Assembly: GCA_043228905.1 (NCBI GenBank)
Contig: JBHGNT010000001.1
Location: 19,778,001-19,842,000 of the forward strand
Origin: Azolla caroliniana
Lineage: Eukaryota; Polypodiophyta
Direction of reading: 5' to 3'
Length of the DNA: 64,000 bases
The notes under the pieces were generated by a model. It was not told the origin of the DNA, did not search any database, and saw only the letters and a program-made list of their open reading frames with translations. Of the stretch, positions 44,792 to 55,944 are shown piece by piece. Within the stretch, counting starts at the first letter, position 1. Each line of letters opens with the position of its first letter. Both the position numbers and the translations under genes were made by a program.

Positions 44792-46935
44792 ATGGACAGA
44801 GGAATGGGAAGCTCACTTCTGACTGAAAAGCTTGACAGAAGCAACTACGCATCTTGGTCTTACAAGATGCACCAGTACCTACTCGGCCAAGGCTACTGGA
44901 GTTATGTTGAAGGAGCAAACGATGTGGCACCCGACTCAAGACATAGGGACTATCCGGCTTGGGAACAAGCGGCAACAGAGTGTTGTACTGCTTCGTGTCC
45001 TGTGTGAGCAATTAGCTTTTGAGCTATATTCGGGATGCCAAGACGCCGAAGGACGCGTGGGTGAATCTCAAAAGGATTTTCGTCACAAGCACAACGGCCA
45101 GAAAGCTGCTGATCAGACAGGAGCTCAGCAATGTACGAGAAAGAGATATGTCAGTGGCTGATTACACCACCAAGATCAAAGAGATCTGCGACTCTCTTGC
45201 CTCCGTCAACATGAACGTCGAAGAAGATGAAATGGTGCAGGTTTGTCTTGGTGGCTTGGCGTCAAAGTTCGGACCTTTCCGAACAGCAGTCTGCATGAGG
45301 GAGATTATGCCTTTGTTTTTCGAGCTTCAGTCAATGTCGCTCGTAGAAGAAAACCACGCGGGTGCGTCGACGAGTGCACACGCCGATGGCAAGATGCTTT
45401 ACAGGGAGGATGATAGGCCCCATGGTCGTAGTGGACGAGGCGAATCAGTGCCCAATGGAGGCGGCCGAAAAGAGCAGAATGTACGGCATAATAGAGATGC
45501 TGGAAGCAATTCCGAATGCTCCGCAAGCAGGGGGAGTCATGGCGGCGGCGGAAGATGGCAAGAGAAGACTGCACCGGATTGCTGGTACTGTGGCAAGAAA
45601 GGCCACAAGGAGAGCGAGTGCTAGAAATATCGGGCCGATTCGAACAAAGCCGGATCGAGTCGAAGAGACGCAGAGAGGCGTCAGAGATTGCACTACGTAG
45701 AAGGCTCTGAACGAGCCAGAGACAAATCGGGCCCAACCTTCGTAATGAAGCATAAGGCCAATTCTATGGCCATGAACACCTCAAAATCAAGCGAGGTGTG
45801 GTATGTTGATTCCGGAGCGTCAAATCATATGACGAGTCACGAGGAATGGTTCTCGTACCTAGAGAAACCGGAATCACAAGGAGTGGTCTAAACGGGAGAC
45901 GATACTCCGCATACCATTGAACGTGTCGGCGAAGTTCCTCTCAGCCATGTCGGGCAGAAAGGGAAACTCATGAACGTGTTGCACGTCCCGACAATAACGA
46001 TGAACCTAGTGTCGATCGGTCAGATCGTCGACCAGGGAATGCAGGTTCGATTCACGCATCTCGGCTGCTTCATAGAAGAGGATGGCAAAGTAATAGCGCA
46101 TGAGCGCCATGAAGGGAGGATGTTTATCCTTGACACTAATCAAGCCGGAATTGCGTTGTACACGAAAGGATAAAAGGTCGAATCGGATATTGACCTGTGG
46201 CACAAGCGGTTCCGCCACAGAAATTTCCCACAACTTCGTGAAATGCAAACGAAGAACATTGTATTCGGATTGCCGAAATTTCGGGGCCGTAATGCCCAAG
46301 TCTGTGAAGCCTGTCAGATGGGAAAACAACACTGACTTCCATTCCCCAATGAGGGTAATCTTAGTCGAAGTCCGTTGGATTTGATCCATTCGAATGTGTG
46401 GGGTCCGGCACAGAACGTGAGTCTTGGTGGAAGCCGTTACTTTGTAACCTTCATTGATGACTTCACTCGGCACACGTGGGCATGCATGATTGAGAAGAAA
46501 AGCGAAGTCTTCGCATGTTTCTTGAAGGTGAGGAGCCTTGTGGAAAGGGAAACAAGGCGTAAGATCAAATGCCTATGGTCCGATGGCGGGAAGGAGTACT
46601 TCTCCGACCAGTTCAAATGTTATCTACGGAAGGAGGGAATTCAACGCGAATTCTCATGTAGATATATGCCAGAGTAGAGCGGTGTAGCCGAGTGGAAGAA
46701 TCGGACGATTGAAGAAGCGGCCAGGGCAATGCTTGAAGAGAAGCATATGCAGAAATTCTATTGGGCCAAAGCCTGGAAGACAACTGTCTACCTGTAGAAT
46801 CATACTTCTGCTAATGGTGGAGTGTCGCCACATGAGTTGTATTTTGGGAAGAAGCCGAACTTGGCACACTTGAGGATCTTCGGTACCGTTGCATATGTGC
46901 ATGTGCCAAAGGAAAAGAGGAGGAAGTTAGACGCC
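44792..46935 (+). pseudogene. Element P Gag, protease and integrase
   Basis: Gag starts at 44792 (MDRGMGSSLLTEKLDRSNY), shifts frame near 45000, and continues 45019-45624 to an intact knuckle CWYCGKKGHKESEC followed at once by TAG (45622-45624). Reading past that TAG in the same frame gives KYRADSNKAGSSRRDAE and, after a shift, protease WYVDSGASNHMTSHEEW. Pre-integrase and integrase follow (KNIVFGLPKF, CEACQMGKQH, FIDDFTRHTWA, SDGGKEYF) with TAG codons at 45889, 46171, 46675 and 46796. Confidence 0.88.
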
Positions 46936-47186
46936 TGAGCTTGAGGTCGGATCGTGGTGTTAGTGTCGGTGGCACCCAGTTCTTCTACCCGGCTCCTTCT
47001 GGCGTTGCTCCGCCATGTTTGTGCTCCTCATCCGGTCGGGTCCTGTTTGCCGTGACCCTTCTAGTTCTGCGCACCTTGACCTCCTCGGTCGGCTTGCCTG
47101 CTCAACAGATCCATCTCAGCTCCCTCGCTGCTGCAACGACGACGCTTGTTGACCCATTGGTTCCTCCGTGTTGGTTTCAACTTCCG

Positions 47187-48300
47187 CTACCTTCTCGTCT
47201 GGTTGGCATTTAGTTGATCCGGCTTCTCCGAATCGGTTTCCTCAGATTCGTTCCAACTCTTGTCTGAATTGGTAGTCTCCAACTTGTCTTCCGTTTTCAG
47301 GCCCTTCAAAACATTAGACCATCTCCGAGTCTTGGCCTTCTCCTTCCGGTCGGCTCTGTCCTTCTTGATTTTGCCTTCCATTTTCAAGCCATTCACCACT
47401 TCCTTCGTCGACTTGGCTTCCTTTTTCCTCTTGTCTCCCCCTTTGTTGGTTCTTCCCTTTCCGGTTCCTTGTCCGGTGCCATCAGTAGTTCCTTTGCCTT
47501 TGCCTATTATGGCACCAGTTTCTTTGCCTTTGCCCGTTCTCCCCCTCAAGTGCGGCACGTCGAGATGCTGAACACCAAGCATTTCGGTGAAGTGCTACAA
47601 CTTTTCCGATCCGAGCGGTTTGGTGAAGATGTCGGCAACTTGCCGATCCGTCTGAACATACTGAAGTTCGACTTCACCACTCAGGACCAGCTCTTGTAGA
47701 AGTGATAATGCACTTCTATGTGCTTTGTTTGAGCATGGAATACAGGGTTCTTGGCGAGCTGTATGTTGCTTATGTTGTCGCAATAGATTAGGATCGGGGT
47801 CGGCACCTGGATCCGGAGATCTTGCATTAGTCACCAAAGCCAGATGGCTTCACAGGTGGCTTTGATAGCGCCTCGATATTCAACCTCGGTGCTCAACAGA
47901 GCCACTGTTGGCTACTTTTTGCTGCTCCACGCAACGGTTGGGCTACCAAGGGAAAACATGTACCCCAAGGTGGATCGGCAATCCGATGCATCACCAGTCT
48001 AGTCGACATCTGTGTATCCAACTAGTGCTTTAGTTATACCGTGCTGGTATAACAGTCCCTAGTCCTTCGTGTTGCTAACATATCGGAGTATACGGTGTGC
48101 GCATTGAAGGTGCTCGATCGTCGGCTTCTGCATGAACTGGCTGATCACCCCTACCGGGTAACTGATGTCGGGTCGAGTGATTGTTTGGTATATCAAGCTT
48201 CCGACTATTTGTCAGAACCGTTTCTCATTGCAAGCCAGTACGGAGTTGGGACGGAGCTTCTGGTTCCGGTCGTAGGGGTGTAGAGATTAGTCGGCATTTC
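47187..48300 (-). pseudogene. Element Q RNase H with charged C-terminal tail
   Basis: RNase H is recognisable but broken (QPTVALLSTEVEY-like near 47890, then VELQYVQTDRQVADIFTKP). The tail after HLDVPHLRGR is open for about 110 residues (47582-47187). It is rich in Lys, Gly and Glu, with KTEDKLETTNSDKSWNESE near the end, closely matching the tails of F and T. Confidence 0.82.
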
Positions 48301-48344
48301 GTCATGCCGAACTTGTACAACATATTCAACACATAATGGCATTA

Positions 48345-50800
48345 TCAGAGCAATATGCCGTTGGTGGTCCGGATCACCTCGATCCCAAGAAAATAATGAA
48401 GGTGCCCCAGGTCCTTCATTTCAAATGCGTCTGACAGCTTGGACTTCACTCGGTCGATTTCAACGAGTCCGGATCCGGTGATGACTAAATCATCTACATA
48501 AAGCAAAATGAAAATTAGACCATCTGGACCTTGCCAGATGAACAATGAGGAGTCGGACTTTGAGGCCGCAAACCCCATCTTACGCAACCGGTGCGCAATC
48601 TTCTCATTCCAAGCTCGGGGGGCTTGTTTCAGACCGTAAAGCGACTTCTTAAGCCGGCACACCGCCGACTTTTTCATCTCCAACTAAAATTCGGGAGGTT
48701 ATATAGACCCGTTCTTCAAGGTCACCTTGAAGAAAAACATTCTTCATGTCAATCTGGTTAAGATGCCATTCCCTTGCTGCAGCAACCGCCAGTACCACAC
48801 GAACCATCGTCATCTTCGTTACCAGAGCGAAGGTCTCTTCGTAGTTGATTCCGTGGGTCTACGTGTATCCCTTTGCCACTAACCGGGCATTGTACCGGTT
48901 AACCGAACTGTCGACATTGTACTTTACCTTGTATACCCATTTGCAACCGATCGGTTTCCAGTGTCATTGGCATTGAGTGCCCACATTTCTTCTTCCATAG
49001 TGGCACGCCAAATAGCATCCTTTGCCACTTTTGTGTAGCGCTCCAGCTCATGCACCTCTGCCACTTTGGTCATGTACGCATAGTGATGCGCCATGTACTC
49101 ACCTGTACTACACAATGGGGTTCTTCTGGCGGGAAGACCGGCGTAACTTGTCATCACCCGGTTTGGGGCCCTTCTTGGTCGGTTCAGACTTTGTTCCCGA
49201 AGATCCTCCTTCATGCTTTCTGGAGTCGGATTCGCTTCGATCCGACTCAACGTTGCCGGTTTCGTATTCCGACATCTTCTTCTTCCCCTTCTCTTTGCGC
49301 GTGAATTGTCTCCTCGGTTCCTTGCACGGGGAGAGCATGACAGAGTCTCCACTACTCATCGATTTCTCATCCGACTGGTCACTTCGACCTAGTCGCTTGT
49401 TCGGTCTGGTCAACCGAAATGATTCCGGACTCTCTTCTAGATTCTCAAGCTCGTCATTTTCTATCTGGACTGGTTCATGCTCACTAGCCTCATCTTCCGG
49501 GATTGGGTCGGAGTCGGTAGAGAGTACCACAATGTTGTCTCGTCGAACTCAACATCTTGTCTTACTTCAACATGCTTCGTCCGGGGGTTATAGCACTTAT
49601 ACCCCTTCTACTCATGCGAGTAACCGACCAAGATGTACTTCTTCGACTTCGGATCAAGCTTCTTCTGCTTCTCATTCGGTACATGCACATATTCTATGCT
49701 ACCGAATATCCGAAGGTGCCTCAAATTAAGCTTCCGCCCAAAATACAGCTTGTGTGGTGACATCTTATCACTGATCCTGTTTTGGATGTAGACGGTTGTC
49801 CAGACCGCCTCAGCCCAGTAGAATTGGGGCATGCTCTTCTCCTCCAGCATTGCCCTCGCCGCTTCGACAATCGACCATTTCTTTCTCTCGGCCACACCAT
49901 TTTGTTCCGGTGTGTATCAACAGCTGAATTCTCTCCAAATTCTGTTTTGCTGCAGATAACTATTGAATTGGCCGGAAAAGTATGTTTTTCCACCATCTGA
50001 CTGCAGGCACTTGATCTTCCACTCTATTTCCCTTTCGACTAAACTTTGAAGGTTCCGGAAACAGTCGAAGACTTCTCTTTTCTTCTCGATGAGGTAGATT
50101 CACGTGTGCCGGCTGTAGTCGTCGATGAAGGAGACGAAATATCAACTCCCACCAAGACTAATGTTTTGTTTAGTCCCCATACATCCGAATGGATTAGGTT
50201 CATCTTGTTACAGCTCCGGTTTCATTCGTTGGGGAATGGAAGCTGGTGTTGCTTCCCGAGTTGGCAGGCTTCACATATTTGGGCCTTCTGGCCACTGAAT
50301 TTCGGCAATACGAACACAACTTGTTTTAATTGCAGTTCTTGAAGCCTCTGGTAGTTGACGTGGCCGATCCGCTTATGCCAGAGATCGATGTCCGATTCAA
50401 TCTTTTGTCCTTTGGCAAACATGGTGGTGCCGACGCCATTAGTGTTGAGGATGAACATCCTCCCTTCTCTACGCCCTTGCACGATTATCCGGCCTTCTTC
50501 CTCGATGAAGCACCCAAGGTGCATAAACCGCACCTGCATCCCCTAGTCGACGAATTGTCCAACCAACACCAGGTTCTTTGTGATTGTCCAAATGTGTAAT
50601 ATGTTCATAAGCTTCCCCCTCTGTCCGACATGGCTCAAAGGGACTTCTCCGACATGCACAATCGGGGGAGGGGTGTAATCTCTGGTTTCGACAATCCCCG
50701 ATTGTTCCGGCTTCTCCAAAGAAGAGAACCACTCTCATGGCTCGTCATGTGGTTGGACGCTTCAGAATCAACGTACCATACTTCCTCCGATTTGGAAGTA
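48345..50800 (-). pseudogene. Element Q protease to RT
   Basis: From high to low: pre-integrase (IIVQGRREGRMFILNTN, HKRIGHVNYQRLQELQ, CEACQLGKQHQLPF), integrase with frameshifts, SIVEAARAMLEEKSMPQFYWAEA and FGSIEYVHVPNEKQKKLD (about 49700). Then come a linker with [31 protein letters not shown] and a damaged RT N-terminus. [19 protein letters not shown], an intact LLYVDDLVITG (about 48490) and LHYFLGIEVIRT follow. Confidence 0.86.
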
Positions 50801-50839
50801 TTCTTCTTCATCAAGTTACCCTTCTACTTCATCATGAAG

Positions 50840-51782
50840 GCCGGCCCTTTACCGGTCTTCCCAATTCTGAATCCTTCCAATCCTTCCGCATAGTGCGAGC
50901 TTTGCCGGTTTTGCCGGATCCTGATTTGTCTGAATCGTCACGCTTCTTCCAACACTCACTTTCTCTGTGGCCCTTTTTGCCACAATACCAGCATTCTGTG
51001 TCAGCTTTTCCTTGTCGGCTTTTGACGCCACTTTGACTCCTCCTGCTTGTGGAGGGTTAAGAACTACTAATGAGACCATCTTTGTGCCTTCGGTTTTGCT
51101 CTTGCCGGCCACTAGCATTGTGTGCCGGCCCACCTCGTCCACCACATCGGTGGGGCCAATCTGTCTCCATCTACATCATCCGGCCGTCCGATTGAGTGGT
51201 CCTCGACCCACTCACGTGGTTTTCATTGACCATTAGCATTGATTGCAAGTCGAAGAAAGACAATGTCTTCTCCCGTGTGCAGATTTTTGTCCGGATTGGC
51301 CCGTACCTTTGCGCTAGACCACAGAGGAAAATTTGTACCATCTCGTCTTTGTCCACCATCACGTTGATGGACCCAAGTGCATCACAAACCTCCTTTATCT
51401 TGGTGGTGTAATCCGTAACCTACATGTCTCTTTGCCAGATGTTTTTCAGCTCTTGACGGAGCTGCAACTTACAGGCTGTGGTGCTCGCGGCGAAAATCTT
51501 CCTCAGATTTCCCCAGGCCTCCTTCGGCATTTTTGCATCCTTTATGTAGCCGAGCATTTGGTTGTGCACACAAGACGCGAGGCAGTACAATCCTCGGCTC
51601 GTTCCTTGCTCCCATACCGGGAAGGCATTGTCCGTCGGCTCCAGCGCTACCTCGTTCGTTCCTTCCATGAAGCTCCAATATTCATGCCCTAACAGGTATT
51701 GATGCATCTTGTATGACCATGACGCGTAGTTGCTCTAGTCGAGCTTCTCTGTTGGAAGTGAACTCGCCATTCCTTTGTCCAT
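50840..51782 (-). pseudogene. Element Q Gag
   Basis: It starts at 51782 (MDKGMASSLPTEKLD), with TAG for the next Arg or Trp. HQYLLGHEYWSFMEG, AKMPKEAWGNLRKIFAAS and DLQSMLMVNENH are clear. The knuckle (CWYCGKKGHRESEC) at about 50955-50990 is followed by TGG (50949-50951), where F, P and S have TAG. Confidence 0.85.
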
Positions 51783-51870
51783 ATCTTCTCTCTGTTTGTT
51801 GTTACCGGGTTTTAGGGTTTTTCTACGAAAGCAAAAGCTTCCGCATGTTAACCCTCATGTTCTAATACCA

Positions 51871-52331
51871 TGTGAATGTTAACGTGCGGAAGAGTTAGAA
51901 AGAACCGACTCAGCTGGATAACAACAGAGAATAAGAGAAGGTTTAGTGGAGACGCTTAATGCACAGAGAGTATCCGCGGCAGAGACAGAGAGAGGAGAAC
52001 GTAAACATATATTCAGTAATAAAAGCACTCTATAAAACTCTGTACATACAACGTGCTAAACAACACTATTTATACAAGTCCTCAAAAGGACCGACAGAAG
52101 TACTATGTACTTCTATGCTCATATGCGTGATTGACACTAACTACGAGAGAGTGATTACCTAGTAGTCTAGGCTACTACTAGGCTTCTGGTTCGCACTTGA
52201 ATCTACCTCCCCGATCCGACTGGTTGTTTCCGAATACCATCCGGATAACGATCCAGCTCTTGGTTCTGGTTGCCGATTCGGCTCAGGCTTATCCAGCCGA
52301 TCCGGATCCGATTGAGCTTTCTTGCTCAACA
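51871..52331 (-). repeat. 5' LTR of element Q
   Basis: 461 bp. The coding strand starts TGTTGAGCAAGAAAGC and ends ACATTCACA. The adjacent primer site on the minus strand reads TGGTATTAGAAC (51859-51870), two changes from the initiator tRNA-Met site. Confidence 0.88.
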
Positions 52332-52725
52332 TTTGTCAACTCGGCTAATCCATTGGCTTGCGAATAGTATGGTGTACTCTTTTTATGCATTACTGCATAA
52401 TAATTCGTAGATGACTTTGTTAATAAAATGAGTACCTTGATCACTAACAAGGTCGATTGGACAACCGAATTTGCACCATATGCATTCGTATAGGAATTTG
52501 GCCATTGAAGCCACCGTACTATCTTTTTTCGTACAATAGTCGGTAATGACTATCACACAGTGGTTGCCGGTTCATGTTGTTGCTGGCTTAAATGGTCCGA
52601 TAAAGTTGAGACTCCATTTTTGGAAAGGTTCGAGCAACAGAACTGGTTGATGTGTCATGCGATCCTTTCCATTTGGTTGACTGATCCTTTGACACAAGTC
52701 ACATTTTTTACACTAATTAACCGCA
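52332..52725 (-). pseudogene. Ty3/Gypsy integrase remnant
   Basis: The minus strand reads CKKCDLCQRISQPNGKDRM, LLLEPFQKWSLNFIGPFKP (first catalytic Asp now Asn), SDQGTHFINKVIYELL and, just before element Q, YYSQANGLAEL. That is about 130 residues of integrase core with three stops. It is clearly different from the integrases of G and I, so it is a third Gypsy lineage. No LTR is visible. Confidence 0.8.
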
Positions 52726-53019
52726 TCATTCAAGTACTTGTGTTAGCCCACTTGTCAAGGCTTGTATAAAGATTGCTCTTTGAGCACAGGTTTATGTATA
52801 GAGTGTTCATTATTTTGAATCAAGTTTTGTTGTCTACTCTATCTTTGTCACTCTCACATCTCATCTCTGTTCGATTGTGCTTTCTATGTCTCGCATAAGC
52901 TTCCACACGTACTCTTTTACATGGTATCAGATCACGAGGGTTAGAAGAATCCTCTACTACCGACAAAGCAACCAAGACAGAGACAAACTTTCGTCTTCCG
53001 GAAAAGAAAAGAGAGGAAC

Positions 53020-53242
53020 ATGGACAAAGGCATGGGTAGCTCGCTTCCTACGAAGAAGCTCGACAGAAGCAACTACGAATCTTGGTCATACAAGAAGCGC
53101 AATACTAGTGCGGACACAGGTACTAGTGCTATGTCAAAGGAGACAATGATGCAGCACTGGATTCAACACACAAAGATTTTCCGGCCTTGGAACAGGTGGC
53201 AAGCAGAGTTTTCTTAATGCTTCGCATCTAGTGTGAGAGACC
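53020..53242 (+). pseudogene. Element S Gag N-terminus
   Basis: MDKGMGSSLPTKKLDRSNY, then a frameshift within the HQYLLG region and a stop at 53215. It is cut by composite R. Confidence 0.75.
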
Positions 53243-53289
53243 TATTGGGAATTCGGTCCCTCTGGACGAGCCAAATTGGACGAGCCGAA

Positions 53290-54095
53290 GGAAAGATCAG
53301 GTGTTGTCCGTCTTCAAGGAGCTCCACGTGAGAGTGAAAAGGCAAACCGGAGGGAAGCTAAAGGAATTTTGGAACAGATAACGGAGCCGAATACCGGGGG
53401 TAGTTTGAGGAGTAGTCTTGATCGAAGGGAATCTGGCTCGAATTTACCGTGCCGAAGATGTCGGAATTGAACGGGTTGGCTTAACGGATGAACCAGACCA
53501 TAATGGAGAGAGTCTGAAGCAATCTAGCACATGCAAAGTTATCCATGACATTTTGGGTTGAGGCGCTGATGACGATGACATACGTGATTTACAAATCACC
53601 CTCAGCACCCTTGGAAGGAGATACACCGCAGAAAGTATGGACCGATAAAGACGTTTCTTACCGGCATCGGAAGGTGTTTGGTTGTATGACAAGAGAGAAA
53701 AGTTGGATCCGAAGTCCAAGCCATGCATATTCCTTGGATACGACACTGATGAGTTTGGATACCGAGTGTGGGACTTGGTTGACAAGAAGATGTTCCGGAG
53801 TCGAGACATAGTCTTCATGGAAGACAAGACTATTGCCGACTGGGAGTCGAAGAAGATAGAGGACTCCAGATCGACCGATAGGACCCATCCGGCCGGAAGC
53901 AAGATAACACTCGAAGAACCGGTTGGAGTTGGACAAGAAACCGAACCAATCGAAGAAGAAGAAGATCAGGACATTGGAACTAGACAAGACTTTGAATCAG
54001 ATTCGGATGAAGAAGAGACGCAGGAACCGGTGGACGAGAACCAAGGAAGAAGATATTCTCTCAAGGAGAGAAGAGCCCCCCGGAGATTCTCTCTG
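53290..54095 (+). pseudogene. Composite R integrase and linker, plus strand
   Basis: KDQVLSVFKELHVRVKR, then a damaged core, APLEGDTPQKVWTDKDVSYR, KLDPKSKPCIFLGY, FGYRVWDLVDKKMFRSRDI and an acidic linker ending LKERRAPRRFS. It stops where orientation flips. Confidence 0.82.
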
Positions 54096-55391
54096 ATGCC
54101 ACGTTCACTTCTTCCCGGCATATCCAGGCATGCATCAGGTACAATGTGTTGATCTTCTGGGCTCGGGCCACGATCAAGCTTCCTTTGCTGAAGTTCATGA
54201 CTCTGTTCCAGATGTTACCCATGTAACCTTCATCATCTAGCCGACCGACTAATATCAGGTTCAACCAAACCTCTGGAACGTATCAGACGTTCTTCAACAA
54301 CTTTTTTCACCCGGTTGATGTCGTCAACCACACATCTCCTATGCCGACAATTCAGCATACACCTTCATTTCCTATCCAGACACAACCGTGATCTCCGACT
54401 CTATACGATGAGAAGAATTTCCGGTCGGGGCTCAGATGGAACAACACTCCGGAGTTGACCAGCCATGTTGTTTTGTCGCTCACAAGATGCAGCTTAGTTT
54501 CCTTAGTGATTAGCAACAGTTCTTTTTCACTTGTCGCGATCACCGATGTTCCACTCCTTTCCGAATTCTTCTTCGGTTCCGGAATGTCACCTCCCCCTTT
54601 GGTTTTCCGGAAGTGTCGGCAATTCTTTTGGAAGTGCCCGGGCTTTCCGCAGTAAAAGCATGTGGGCCTCCCCCTTGACTTCGACTCGTCCCCGATTTGT
54701 CCCGGTTTTGGGGAAGCCGATTCCGACCTCTTCCCTGGTTATGGTCATCTTCCGTGACCAAGGCCTTCGGATCGGTTCCGAACTCTCGGTACTTCCGGCA
54801 AAAGCTTCTTCATATAGCAAAGCTTGATTTTACCCTTGTTAGGGACAACATTTTCCCTTCCGGCCCGGCCTGCCCAAAGTAACAACTAGCATTTCCCAAC
54901 TATCCGAGAGGGAACCGAGTAGTAGCAACGCAAGTACCTCGTCAACTAGAGGTTCTTCCAGCAAGGTTGTTTGATTTATGAACCCTTGGAATGCATTCAT
55001 GTGCTCCGCCATGCTAGATCTATCTTTGTACCGGACTTTCACTAACTTCCAAAATACCGAAACCTAATTTACGACGTTTTTACTCTCCAACATGGTACCA
55101 ATTTTCTCCTAGAGCAGATGATCCTTACTTTCTTCATTAAAGTTGTTGCACAGGGTCATGTCGATGATGCATCTAATGTATGTTGTCGTCCCACTTCATG
55201 GCATCGATCTTGTCGTCCCACTTCATATGCATCACCTCCCACTTCATGGCATCGATCTTGTCCGGTTTCGTGTCCCCGAACTGTACCGACAGCCAGAGAT
55301 CTTTGACCACGAGCATGTCCTTCATCTTCGACTTCCACACTAGGTAGTTGGAGTCAGTGAGCTTGAACATGCTTCCAAATTACACTTCCAT
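54096..55391 (-). pseudogene. Composite R Gag and protease, minus strand
   Basis: Gag starts at about 55391 (MEV, then MFKLTDSNYLVWKSKMKDM in frame from 55370). A short duplicated segment near 55180-55250 repeats DKIDAMKW three times. The knuckle is near 54650, protease near 54455 reads LVNSGVLFHLSPD with the catalytic Asp changed to Asn, then NLILVGRLDDEGYMG and REEVNVASE. Confidence 0.8.
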
Positions 55392-55414
55392 TTTCTTTAA
55401 GATTTAGAACCTGT

Positions 55415-55426
55415 GCTCTGATACCA
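55415..55426 (-). other. Primer binding site of composite R
   Basis: The minus strand reads TGGTATCAGAGC, three bases inside the LTR, the same spacing as elements A and B. Confidence 0.85.
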
Positions 55427-55429
55427 GTT

Positions 55430-55944
55430 TGTGTGGAATAGCGCTCGACCATAACTGCGCCTCAAACACTTAATGGAAGAAAAAAAGAAAAAAAGCAGAT
55501 GATGCAGGATGCGTACGTGGAAAACCCTTACTAGGAAAAACCATGAGAGCTCACAAAATCCAACTATTACTATACAAGAAGGAGGTACAACTGAAGACTC
55601 AGAGGCAACGACCTCGAGCTCTATATCTTCGCCAACCGACGGTTACAACAGAAACTCTCTCTCTTACCCTCCCTATACAACAGAATGATAATCATGTACA
55701 CTCTAAAGTGATTGCCCTAAGTCATGTATTTATACTTATATAACTTTAAGACTATTTACAAATATAGCCTTTATAGGCACACTAGAAACATATTTGAAGA
55801 TTTGTCCTTGGCTCCAGTTCACACCGAATCCATCCGGATACCTTTTGGTCCGGTCCGGTTGCTGCATCTAGTCTGGTTCCTTCCTTCGGCTCGTCCAATC
55901 TGGCTCGTCCGGATCTCATCCGGAGGGACCGAATTCCCTACACA
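55430..55944 (-). repeat. LTR of composite R, right side
   Basis: About 515 bp. The coding strand starts TGTGTAGGGAATTCGG and ends CCACACA. It shares the family-A middle (acttagggcaatcac, gcgaagatatagagctcg) but has a different U3 start. Confidence 0.82.

Larger units (their letters stand above)
44258..46935 (+). mobile_element. Copia retrotransposon P, 3' truncated
   Basis: 5' LTR, primer site, gag and pol up to the start of the linker (EKRRKLDA), then an abrupt join at 46935 to element Q in the opposite orientation. It belongs to the D/F/Q/S/T lineage. Confidence 0.88.
46936..52331 (-). mobile_element. Copia retrotransposon Q, 3' LTR missing
   Basis: Minus-strand element with 5' LTR 51871-52331, primer site and full coding order down to the 3' non-coding region at 46936, whose text (gagcttgaggtcgg) matches the bases just inside the F 3' LTR. 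The 3' LTR itself is absent, replaced by the join with P. It is inserted next to or into a Gypsy remnant (52332-52725). Confidence 0.88.
53243..55944. mobile_element. Inverted composite R: two opposite fragments of one Copia family
   Basis: The left half (53243-54095, plus strand) is about 47 bp of an LTR start (GGGAATTCGGTCCCTC) joined straight to integrase. The right half (54096-55944, minus strand) is a full LTR, primer site, gag and protease up to the pre-integrase domain. The two halves cover non-overlapping parts of the same family-A-related Copia and meet back to back, with LTR starts at both outer edges as terminal inverted repeats. No matching target duplication is seen. Confidence 0.75.
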
